23,330 nt of DNA from a virus, in the IMG/VR virus record IMGVR_UViG_3300021959_000409, positions 1 to 23,330 of that record; one strand, given 5' to 3'. The notes under the pieces are model-generated. The model was not told where the DNA came from. It was given only the letters and a program-made list of their open reading frames with translations, and made no database searches. The translations under genes were made by a program, and so were the position numbers. Shown in pieces: positions 1 through 6,218 of this stretch (within the stretch, counting starts at the first letter, position 1; each line of letters begins with the position of its first letter).

Positions 1-951
1 TGGAATCGCATGAAGGCAAAAGAAGAGTTTGTGCGTGATGCTGATAATGCCCTTGAACAAGGTATTGTTGCTATTGCATCACAAAATGCACTTGGAAAGT
101 GGGTTGTTTCCCGCTATCACAACGGAGAATACGGTGAAAAGACTGTTTCAACGCTTCCTTCTGGTGCAGAAGAAGCAGAAGATGGTCGTTTCTTTATTCC
201 TTTGGATAATACCGCAACTTACATGAATGGTGGTAAAAACAACAATTACGGGAAACCTCTTCCCGCAGAACAAATGCGAAGAAGTGGTGTTTTCTTCGGC
301 TCTATTGGACAAGGAGAAATGAAGCCTTACTATTTCTCTTACAAAAATGATGCAGGTGTTCAATTTGCCCCAAACACTTTTGAATGGGTGCATTTCCTTT
401 GTATCGCTAACGACAACGGGACTGATATTTATGGGGCTAAGGATTTGACTTTGAAGAGTCTTTCTCTTAACTCGGAAATGAATCCCGAAAACGAACTTTA
501 TCGTGATATGTCGTCTTTTGACTTTGAGGATTGTTTGCGTGAGAACTTCTCTTCTCATCTTGTTCCTCTTGTTGATATGGATAGAGCGCATATTGAGCGT
601 CAAGCCCTTCCTTCTAAAGAGCGTTATGTGATTACTGACGGAACTGTTTGTAATATGAACATGACTCCTACAAAGAACGGAAACAGAATCATTAACCTAA
701 CTGACTTAAATGCAGAAATGGACTATGATTCTGAATCAACGGGTATTACTACCTGTTGGATTCCCGAACATTTGACTCTTGATTTCGGTATTGGTTCTTC
801 CATTATCGTTATTGGGCGAACTAGTCAAAGAACGACTGATGAAGGAGTTGAGCCAGTTACTATCAATGTTGCTGGTCTTTACTGCGTTATTCGTCATGGT
901 TCGGCAGTTGAAGTTTCAGTTCCAGTTGAAGAGGATTTTGACTGGTTTTGA
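1..951 (+). CDS. Probable single-stranded DNA-binding protein (OB-fold/RPA-like), 5' end cut by the window
   Basis: The frame is open from base 1 (Trp-Asn-Arg before the first visible ATG at 10), so the true start may lie outside the window; 313 residues follow that ATG. The last third, about residues 205-300, alternates strands and turns like an OB fold, including the stretch IVIGRTSQR. The protein ends in an acidic tail with terminal aromatics, VEEDFDWF, like the partner-binding tips of bacterial SSB and T7 gp2.5. It heads a replication cluster, which fits a role in coating single-stranded DNA and recruiting replication enzymes. No signal peptide or membrane segment is visible. The family assignment is inferred from fold pattern, tail and context; I see no diagnostic motif, so another replication accessory protein is possible. 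Confidence 0.5.
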   Translation, partial: WNRMKAKEEFVRDADNALEQGIVAIASQNALGKWVVSRYHNGEYGEKTVSTLPSGAEEAEDGRFFIPLDNTATYMNGGKNNNYGKPLPAEQMRRSGVFFGSIGQGEMKPYYFSYKNDAGVQFAPNTFEWVHFLCIANDNGTDIYGAKDLTLKSLSLNSEMNPENELYRDMSSFDFEDCLRENFSSHLVPLVDMDRAHIERQALPSKERYVITDGTVCNMNMTPTKNGNRIINLTDLNAEMDYDSESTGITTCWIPEHLTLDFGIGSSIIVIGRTSQRTTDEGVEPVTINVAGLYCVIRHGSAVEVSVPVEEDFDWF

Positions 952-971
952 TTAAAACCACCTTTTGTGTA

Positions 972-1019
972 GTCGTTGGCGTTAATGACGGCCATAGAGG
1001 TGCGAAGCCTCTAGTTTTT
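972..1019 (+). terminator. Two adjacent hairpins and a T-run between the SSB candidate and the next gene
   Basis: The 82-base gap after the SSB candidate holds two inverted repeats. The first is GTCGTT (972-977) with AATGAC (984-989), 6 pairs including one G-T. The second is TAGAGGT (995-1001) with GCCTCTA (1007-1013), 6 Watson-Crick pairs plus a G-T closing pair, followed by TTTTT at 1015-1019. The second hairpin with its T-run looks like a terminator or attenuator, which would let the SSB candidate be expressed at a different level from downstream genes. A GGTGA ribosome binding site for the next gene follows at 1025-1029. Confidence 0.5.
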
Positions 1020-1033
1020 AAAAAGGTGAAAAT

Positions 1034-1330
1034 ATGCAAAAGATTACAATTAATGATTATAAATCAGCGTTTATCTCTAATGATTTTGTAGTTAAGTCTG
1101 GAAGTTGGATTATAGATTTAAAAAATGTTGAATTTATGACTTACAGATTAAACGACAAAGATGAAACTTCATATTTAGTGGCGTTTCATATTGGTGATAA
1201 AGAAACAAAAATTATGGTGACTGATATTCATGCGGTTAGAGAACTGTTTAAAAGTTGGACAAACGCTAAAGGAATTGAATTAGAATTTGAATACGAAGAT
1301 ATTAAAGGAGAAGTGAGAGAATGGGATTAA
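1034..1330 (+). CDS. Hypothetical 98-residue protein
   Basis: I do not recognise this gene. The ATG at 1034 is preceded by GGTGA (1025-1029) at a 4-base spacing. The product is small, without cysteines, membrane segments or signal peptide, and is predicted mixed alpha/beta: strands in the first half, a helix around HAVRELFKSW, then an acidic C-terminal region rich in Glu. Its 3' end overlaps the start of the RecA-like ATPase gene by 10 bases, so the two are probably translationally coupled and may work together. It could be a small nucleic-acid or protein-binding accessory of the replication cluster, but nothing in the sequence shows this directly. Confidence 0.6.
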   Translation: MQKITINDYKSAFISNDFVVKSGSWIIDLKNVEFMTYRLNDKDETSYLVAFHIGDKETKIMVTDIHAVRELFKSWTNAKGIELEFEYEDIKGEVREWD

Positions 1331-2142
1331 CCAGTAATAATAAAACAAACGCAGTTGATGAAGGAATGACTAACAATGCAAGAGTTATTGCCTTCAAAGA
1401 AAAGTTGAAGAAACAAACAGAAGGACGAATGGCTAGAAACAATCGTCTTATTTGTGGTATTTGGGGAGAGCCTAAGACTGTTAAAAGCGGTTTGGCTTTA
1501 GATTTTCCCGATAAACAGATTTATGTTCTTGACTGGGATGATGGTTGCGAACCTACTTGGAGACAAAACCATGAAATGACGGATAGGATTACACTTTGGA
1601 ATCCCGAAGTCCGAAACAAGAATGGTGAGTTAGATATTCAAAAGTCTGAAGCAAACTCAGAAGATTTTGTTTTGTTCGTCAAATCAAAGATTGAAGAAGG
1701 CGAAGATGTTTTGTTTGTCTTTGATGGAATTGATAAGTGGCTTGACTGTTGCACTTTAAATGTGACAGGTTCTTCAAAGATTGGAAAGCCCCAAAAGATG
1801 AAGTTTGAGTGGGGAAAGCGAAACGCACCATTCTATTCTCTTCTTATGATGTGCAAGAATCTTGATTGCGACCAAATCTACATTACTCATGCTAAAGCAG
1901 ATTACGGCGCAACAGGAGAAGTTATTGGTTCTAAACCAAACTGGCATAATTGGGGTGATTATCTGTATCAAATTATTTCAACAAGAAGAACACGCAAAAA
2001 GAATGATGTTGTGTATAAGGCTGAATTACTCAGCAGTAAAACCAACACCGAATTAGTGGGCAAAACTTGGGAAACTCTAACCGTTGGTGGTGGAAATGTT
2101 TCTTGGGAAGGAATGCCTGAATTGCGTGAGGGATTGATTTGA
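1321..2142 (+). CDS. RecA/Sak4-like P-loop ATPase (putative recombinase, AAA_24 type)
   Basis: The 273-residue product has the layout of phage Sak4-type single-strand annealing/RecA-core ATPases. A Walker A loop GEPKTVKSG lies at residues 49-57, a strand ending in Asp at 70-74 (VLDWDD), and a Walker B-like strand LFVFDGID at 131-138. A later IYITHAKADY segment matches the usual sensor strand, and a basic STRRTRKK stretch lies near the C-terminus. The expected role is ATP-dependent loading on single-stranded DNA for recombination or annealing during replication. In the Walker A loop the usual Gly before Lys-Ser is Val, a departure from GxxxxGK(S/T). The gene overlaps its neighbours on both sides. 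A KaiC/RadA-like ATPase is an alternative family label; the P-loop assignment itself is secure. Confidence 0.75.
   Translation: MGLTSNNKTNAVDEGMTNNARVIAFKEKLKKQTEGRMARNNRLICGIWGEPKTVKSGLALDFPDKQIYVLDWDDGCEPTWRQNHEMTDRITLWNPEVRNKNGELDIQKSEANSEDFVLFVKSKIEEGEDVLFVFDGIDKWLDCCTLNVTGSSKIGKPQKMKFEWGKRNAPFYSLLMMCKNLDCDQIYITHAKADYGATGEVIGSKPNWHNWGDYLYQIISTRRTRKKNDVVYKAELLSSKTNTELVGKTWETLTVGGGNVSWEGMPELREGLI
2128..2131 (+). promoter_or_regulatory. Ribosome binding site that selects a TTG start
   Basis: GAGG (within GTGAGGG, 2126-2132) lies 7 bases before a TTG at 2139. The only nearby ATG (2143) is in another frame and hits a stop after four codons, so TTG is the plausible start. The TTG overlaps the TGA stop of the ATPase gene as TTGA. 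Confidence 0.6.
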
Positions 2143-2402
2143 ATGACTTTCATTTAGATTGTGCATATTGCGGTGAATCTATAATTAGTTGGAATAGGCT
2201 ATGTCAATATGGGGATTATAGGACTATTAAAACTGATAGAGGGAACTTTTTAGTTTGTAAGGAACATAGTCCGGCCAAAGTAAAAAAGAAATTTTCAAGA
2301 GTTCCTTGTCGCCACAAAAATAAAGACGGAACAGATTGCCGCTATGAGGCTAATAATGTAAAGCCGTATTACTGTGCAAGACATGGTGGTGGAAAAATAT
2401 GA
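2139..2402 (+). CDS. Small Cys/His-rich zinc-binding protein
   Basis: This 87-residue protein carries two compact zinc-site candidates. The N-terminal one is CAYC near residues 7-10 with a later CKEH. The C-terminal one is CRHK...DCRYE followed by YYCARHGGG. Both resemble treble-clef or HNH-like zinc knuckles, but I see no nuclease catalytic pattern. It starts at TTG because that codon has the correctly spaced GAGG and overlaps the upstream TGA as TTGA; it ends by overlapping the clamp ATG as ATGA. This places it in a tightly coupled row between the RecA-like ATPase and the clamp. A DNA- or protein-binding role is likely but unproven. Confidence 0.65.
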   Translation: MNDFHLDCAYCGESIISWNRLCQYGDYRTIKTDRGNFLVCKEHSPAKVKKKFSRVPCRHKNKDGTDCRYEANNVKPYYCARHGGGKI

Positions 2403-3166
2403 AATTTGAAGTAAATTCAAACGACCTAAGAGAAGCATTAGAAAGCGTTCAAGTGAAAGGCAAAGGAACAACAAATAGTGGGTTTGGCTCAACCAATTTC
2501 GGCACTTATGCTTATTTGGTGGCTGATACTGCTTCTATTGAAATATGGAATGGAAATGCTACCTTTTGTGTCAAAATTAGCATTGATGCCGAGGTTGAAG
2601 AACAAGGTAGGGTTTGTTTAAATAGTGAAACTGTTATTCCCTATCTAAAAAACTTTAGTGGCGAGAATATTATTTTTTCTGTGAATGATTTTATCCTTAT
2701 CAATTGCGGAACGAAGAAGGCCTCAATTCCCTTAGTAGTAAATCATCCAAATGCTGATGCTATTTCAAGAATGCAAAACATGATGAATCCTATTTCATAT
2801 GAAATTCAGCCGCAAACATTTTTTAACTTTGGTAAATCCAAGTTTGAAGGTGCATTTACTCTTACACAAAGACAATTACAGGATGCAATTAAAGCCTGTG
2901 AATTAGTCAAAAGTGGAGTGTATAAGTTTGATTTTAATAATGGGGTGTTGAATGTCTCAACACGCCAAAATGTTACAAACAAATACGAAGAAACAATAAC
3001 TCCTGCTTTTCCTACGGGAGAACCTGCTACGGTGGAGTTTAGTTCACCAATTTATGCTTTCTTTGAGAAAGACCAGATGTTGAATTTTTATCTAAAAGAT
3101 GACTTTCCTCTTTTAGTAGTAGCGAATGATAGAATACTGTTGAAAGCACCACATATTTCAGGGTGA
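2399..3166 (+). CDS. PCNA-like DNA sliding clamp
   Basis: The 255-residue length is that of archaeal/eukaryal PCNA (two clamp domains, trimer ring), not the roughly 370 of bacterial DnaN. The start MKFEVNSNDLREALESV fits the first strand and helix of a clamp domain. The C-terminal segment PLLVVANDRILLKAPHISG matches the PCNA end pattern, where Pro-Leu leads into a strand and an APR-like tail. Domain 1, around residues 60-115, reads like a bacterial clamp domain (EVEEQGRVCLNSETVIPYLKN, then a strand pair). The protein would encircle DNA and tether the polymerase, whose C-terminal subunit two genes downstream ends in a PIP box. No clamp loader is present here, so host RFC or one encoded elsewhere would be needed. 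It is highly diverged, so the call rests on length, ends and context. Confidence 0.75.
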   Translation: MKFEVNSNDLREALESVQVKGKGTTNSGFGSTNFGTYAYLVADTASIEIWNGNATFCVKISIDAEVEEQGRVCLNSETVIPYLKNFSGENIIFSVNDFILINCGTKKASIPLVVNHPNADAISRMQNMMNPISYEIQPQTFFNFGKSKFEGAFTLTQRQLQDAIKACELVKSGVYKFDFNNGVLNVSTRQNVTNKYEETITPAFPTGEPATVEFSSPIYAFFEKDQMLNFYLKDDFPLLVVANDRILLKAPHISG

Positions 3167-3172
3167 ATAATA

Positions 3173-4840
3173 ATGATAATTAGTAAAATGAATGATGGAA
3201 TGAGAATATATAAATCTTGGAGAGAAAACGGAGAGAAAAAACATGAAATTGTTTCCTTTAGACCTTACTTCTATGTTTTACAAGATGAACCTGAGCGACC
3301 TCACTATAAACCTACTAAATATCTTACTAGGGATTTTGAGTATCAGCGTGGCGATTGGGTTAATCTTGCGGGACAACCTTTGAAAAAAGTATTTGTTGAG
3401 TCAGCACAAGATATTAGGAACGCTAAGAATGAGTTTAGGGAAACCTATGAAGCCGATGTTCCTTTTCACTTTCGGTATTGTGTTGATGAGTTAGATGAAA
3501 TGCCCGAATATAAACTGCGTAAGTGGTATTGGGATATGGAATGGGCGCAAGGTGGAGACTATCACGACCAATTGACTACTATTGTTGTGTATGATAATTA
3601 CGACGAAGAATATATTCAATGGGTATGGTTTCCTGAGAAAATGCACATGAAACCTTCATTTCCATATGAAGAAATTTCTACGCCCCCTAACGGCCTTGTG
3701 CGTTTCTTTCCGTCAGAAAAAGAAATGATTGAGAATTTTATGAACACTATGATTGTTAAAGACCCCGATATGTTAATTGCTTGGTTCGGTCATTTTGCTG
3801 ATTTACCAAAGTTATTTGAACGGGCTTGTGCGGTGGGTCTTGACCCTCGTATTATTTCACCAACTGCAACAGTTAAGGGAGTAAAATCTGTAAAAGATGG
3901 CTATGAGTTTAAATATTCGGAGAAAGGTTTTTCTCCAATTGAACAACCTATTGGCGGGCGAATTACTCTTTCTTTGGACTTAGCATTTGAAAGACAATGG
4001 AATGATTCTCAAAGAGGAACATTACCTTCTCTTTCTCTTGATTATATCGGTGAAACTGTTCTTGGTAAAAAGAAGTTAGTATCGGAAAAGTTTCCTGACC
4101 CTAACGATTTTTACCGAAGAGCATGGCTTGAAGATACAGCAACTTATCTTAAATATGCTTTAAGAGATGTTGAATTAATGGTTGAAATTGATGAGAAGAA
4201 CTTTTGTAGTGAAGCAATTGTTTCTCTTCAACGATTACTGAAAGCACCATTTGATGCTTGTTTTTATGCTTCTCATATGGGTTCTATTTACTTTATGCGA
4301 AATGCTGATTGGAAAGCACCAACAGGTAGTAAAGTAGATAAAAGACAAGAATATGAAGGTGCTATGATTTACGACCCACTAAGCGAAGGAACCAATGGTT
4401 TGCACCTTAATGTAGCCGCTTTTGATTTTGCTGGTCTATATCCTTCAATGATGATTGCACGAAACATTTCATGGGAAACTAAATCTGAAGAACCTACTGA
4501 GTTTGCAGTAAATATTCTAACACCTAGAGATTTCAGCGAAGTTAAGCACGAAAAAATGCTTTACTACAAAACTGATAAATTGGGTCTTTTACCAAAAGCG
4601 GTTCTTGAGTTAAAAGAATTGAGAAACGAATACAAAGCCAAAATGAAAGGGGCAGAAACTTCTTTAGAATATCAAAAGTGGTATAACAATCAAATGGCGG
4701 TTAAGCGTTTAATGGCTTCTTTTTACGGTATCGTTGCCTTTCAAGGGTTTGGTTGGGCTGATGTTCCTTTAGCCGCTTCAATTACTGCAAGTGCTAGAGA
4801 AGCGATTAGAGCCGCCGCATTTAAGGCTAAGGAGATTTAG
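3173..4840 (+). CDS. polB: Family B DNA polymerase, N-terminal part: exonuclease plus palm motifs A and B
   Basis: The 555-residue product has the 3'-5' exonuclease with Exo I at D121/E123 (WYWDMEW), Exo II around D210 (WFGHFADLP) and Exo III at Y328/D332 (YALRD), so proofreading residues look intact. Motif A is DFAGLYPS starting at D418, with the catalytic Asp present. Motif B is KRLMASFYG at 511-519, where the usual Asn of KxxxNSxYG is Ala. It stops at ...FKAKEI, the helix immediately before the motif C strand, so it lacks motif C and the thumb. These are supplied by a separate gene starting at 5265. The start has GGTGA (3162-3166) overlapping the clamp stop. The two pieces presumably assemble into one polymerase, as in the two-subunit PolB of some methanogens. 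Confidence 0.93.
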   Translation: MIISKMNDGMRIYKSWRENGEKKHEIVSFRPYFYVLQDEPERPHYKPTKYLTRDFEYQRGDWVNLAGQPLKKVFVESAQDIRNAKNEFRETYEADVPFHFRYCVDELDEMPEYKLRKWYWDMEWAQGGDYHDQLTTIVVYDNYDEEYIQWVWFPEKMHMKPSFPYEEISTPPNGLVRFFPSEKEMIENFMNTMIVKDPDMLIAWFGHFADLPKLFERACAVGLDPRIISPTATVKGVKSVKDGYEFKYSEKGFSPIEQPIGGRITLSLDLAFERQWNDSQRGTLPSLSLDYIGETVLGKKKLVSEKFPDPNDFYRRAWLEDTATYLKYALRDVELMVEIDEKNFCSEAIVSLQRLLKAPFDACFYASHMGSIYFMRNADWKAPTGSKVDKRQEYEGAMIYDPLSEGTNGLHLNVAAFDFAGLYPSMMIARNISWETKSEEPTEFAVNILTPRDFSEVKHEKMLYYKTDKLGLLPKAVLELKELRNEYKAKMKGAETSLEYQKWYNNQMAVKRLMASFYGIVAFQGFGWADVPLAASITASAREAIRAAAFKAKEI

Positions 4841-4842
4841 AA

Positions 4843-5070
4843 ATGAATAGTTTTTGTAAAAAATGGATATTGGAGACTATTCCAGAAATGGGTGAATTTT
4901 TTAGTGCTAGAGAAATCCAAGACCGATTACATGCTAAGAAAACCAAAACTAATTACATAGAGAATGCCAGTTCAATCGGGGCGTTCCTATCAAAACAAAA
5001 GCACTTGACTACGATTGAAAACACAGATGGAAAAAGAATATATAAAAGGAGGAAATATTATGACAGATGA
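4843..5070 (+). CDS. Small winged-helix DNA-binding protein inserted between the polB parts
   Basis: The 75-residue protein has a helix (WILETIPEMGEFF), then SAREIQDRLH followed by a basic helix and SIGAFLSKQKHL, and a wing ending in a basic tail RIYKRRKYYDR. That order is the winged helix-turn-helix pattern, so DNA binding is likely. It has its own ribosome binding site, GGAG at 4831-4834, two codons before the stop of polB-N. Its end overlaps the next small gene by 11 bases. It sits exactly where polB is broken. It could be a regulator of the replication cluster, or the cargo or remnant of whatever split the polymerase. No nuclease or integrase residues are seen. Confidence 0.75.
   Translation: MNSFCKKWILETIPEMGEFFSAREIQDRLHAKKTKTNYIENASSIGAFLSKQKHLTTIENTDGKRIYKRRKYYDR
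5048..5052 (+). promoter_or_regulatory. GGAGG ribosome binding site fixing the ATG at 5060
   Basis: GGAGG lies 7 bases before the ATG at 5060. An upstream in-frame ATG at 5015 lies deep inside the winged-helix gene and has no such site, so 5060 is preferred. Confidence 0.75.
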
Positions 5071-5254
5071 TAAAGTTTATTTTGAAACATTGAAAGAAAT
5101 AAAAGACATGAAAGAATATGTAAAGGGGGAGATTGATTCCCTGTTTGTGGAGTTACAAAAACTTCGTAATATGAAAGGAGCAATTGCAGAACTACAAGAA
5201 GAAGTGGCGAAACTTGCGGGTGAACCTGTCGGTATGCTTTTTACTAAATATTAG
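5060..5254 (+). CDS. Small coiled-coil protein between the polB parts
   Basis: The 64-residue product is almost wholly helical. It is rich in Lys/Glu with heptad-like hydrophobics (TLKEIKDMKEYVKGEIDSLF, then LQKLR and IAELQEEVAKLAG), so a coiled-coil dimer or trimer is likely. The start at 5060 is set by a GGAGG 7 bases upstream and overlaps the end of the winged-helix gene by 11 bases. It ends 10 bases before the second polB piece. The function is unknown. It might act with the winged-helix protein, or serve as a scaffold for the split polymerase, but neither is shown by the sequence. Confidence 0.7.
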   Translation: MTDDKVYFETLKEIKDMKEYVKGEIDSLFVELQKLRNMKGAIAELQEEVAKLAGEPVGMLFTKY

Positions 5255-5264
5255 GTGTGATTAA

Positions 5265-6218
5265 ATGAAAGTAGTTTATGGACATACTGATTCTATTTAT
5301 GTTCAAATAGATTCGGTAGATGAAGCAAAAGAAAAGATTAAGGTGATAGAAGATGAAGTCAGAAAAAGTTTCCCGAATGTTCTCGGACTTGAACAACATC
5401 CCGTCGTTTTGGAATTTGAAAAATTCTATTCGGCTCTGGGTGTCGGCACTACGAAAAACAGAAACGCAGGATTAATTACTTGGGATGATGGAAAACATCT
5501 TGATACTCCAAAATTCACAATGACTGGCTTTACTGCTAAAAGGGTAAGTGAAACAAAGTTGGCGAAAGAAACCCAAGCAAATGTGTTAAGAATGTGGGTA
5601 GAAAACAAGGATGAGACAGAAATCATTCAGTATCTACACACTATGTATTCTAATGTTTTGGCTGGTAATGTTGAATTAAGTTCAATCGCAAAGAAAAGCA
5701 GACTTAAGAAAGAGCGATTTAAGGTTCGTTGTCCAAATTGCAAAAAACAATTTGACATGAGAGAAGAGTTACCTGTTGAGTCACATATTAGGCGAATTGA
5801 AAACGGCATTCCCGAATTTTGCGATACTCATAAAAAATATTTTGTTGGACAAGAAGCAACAAAATTTGACAAGAAAAAACAAAAGAAGGTAAAATATAAC
5901 AAGAAAGTTTCTGTTGCTTCCGGCGTAGCGGGAATTTTGTTTGCATTACAGAACAGAAACTTGAAGTTTGACGATTCCTATGTGTTTATTAGAACATCAG
6001 ATGATTTGACTTTTACCCACCCGTTGACAGATGAGGCGAAATCAGCCGACTACATTTCCGGCGTAACCTTACAGGATTTGACTCCTTATACGCCCGACTA
6101 TCAATATTATGCAGAACAGGTTAAGAAGAAGGCCGAACCCGTCTTTAATGCTATGGGATGGGACTTAACCGCTATTAAAACAGGCCGAATACAGAAAACA
6201 TTGGAGGAATGGTTTTGA
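5265..6218 (+). CDS. polB: Family B DNA polymerase, C-terminal part: motif C, thumb, zinc-like insert and PIP box
   Basis: The 317-residue product begins MKVVYGHTDSIYVQ, which is family B motif C from its first strand. The usual YGDTDS is YGHTDS: the first Asp is His (residue 7), the second Asp (residue 9) remains. KNRNAGL (residues 64-70) matches the KKRYAG DNA-contact motif. The thumb region follows and includes CPNC (156-159) and CDTH (186-189), a likely Cys3His zinc site in a Lys-rich insertion. The last eight residues, QKTLEEWF (310-317), are a perfect PCNA-interacting peptide. Start support is GGTGTGATTAA before the ATG, and the N-terminal piece ends just where this one begins. Together they make a complete exonuclease-palm-fingers-thumb polymerase. 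Confidence 0.92.
   Translation: MKVVYGHTDSIYVQIDSVDEAKEKIKVIEDEVRKSFPNVLGLEQHPVVLEFEKFYSALGVGTTKNRNAGLITWDDGKHLDTPKFTMTGFTAKRVSETKLAKETQANVLRMWVENKDETEIIQYLHTMYSNVLAGNVELSSIAKKSRLKKERFKVRCPNCKKQFDMREELPVESHIRRIENGIPEFCDTHKKYFVGQEATKFDKKKQKKVKYNKKVSVASGVAGILFALQNRNLKFDDSYVFIRTSDDLTFTHPLTDEAKSADYISGVTLQDLTPYTPDYQYYAEQVKKKAEPVFNAMGWDLTAIKTGRIQKTLEEWF
6203..6207 (+). promoter_or_regulatory. GGAGG ribosome binding site selecting the TTG start at 6215
   Basis: GGAGG is 7 bases before TTG at 6215 but only one base before the ATG at 6209, too close for normal initiation. The TTG also overlaps the polB stop as TTGA. The site lies inside the codons for the PIP box of the polymerase. Confidence 0.65.

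Noticed and set aside
148-603. A 151-codon open frame on the - strand within the SSB candidate
   Set aside because: It lies opposite a well-supported gene, lacks a ribosome site and has no recognisable protein features.
952-1033. Possible tRNA or small RNA gene in the gap
   Set aside because: Two short hairpins only; no cloverleaf, anticodon arm or TTC arm could be drawn.
4841-5264. polB break caused by a simple frameshift error
   Set aside because: A 424-base insert with two well-formed genes and ribosome sites separates the halves; a single base error cannot explain it.
4820-5300. Split intein joining the two polB pieces
   Set aside because: The N-piece ends at a stop directly after palm sequence and the C-piece starts at its own ATG with a ribosome site. 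No intein blocks (Cys/Ser start, His-Asn end) are present on either side.
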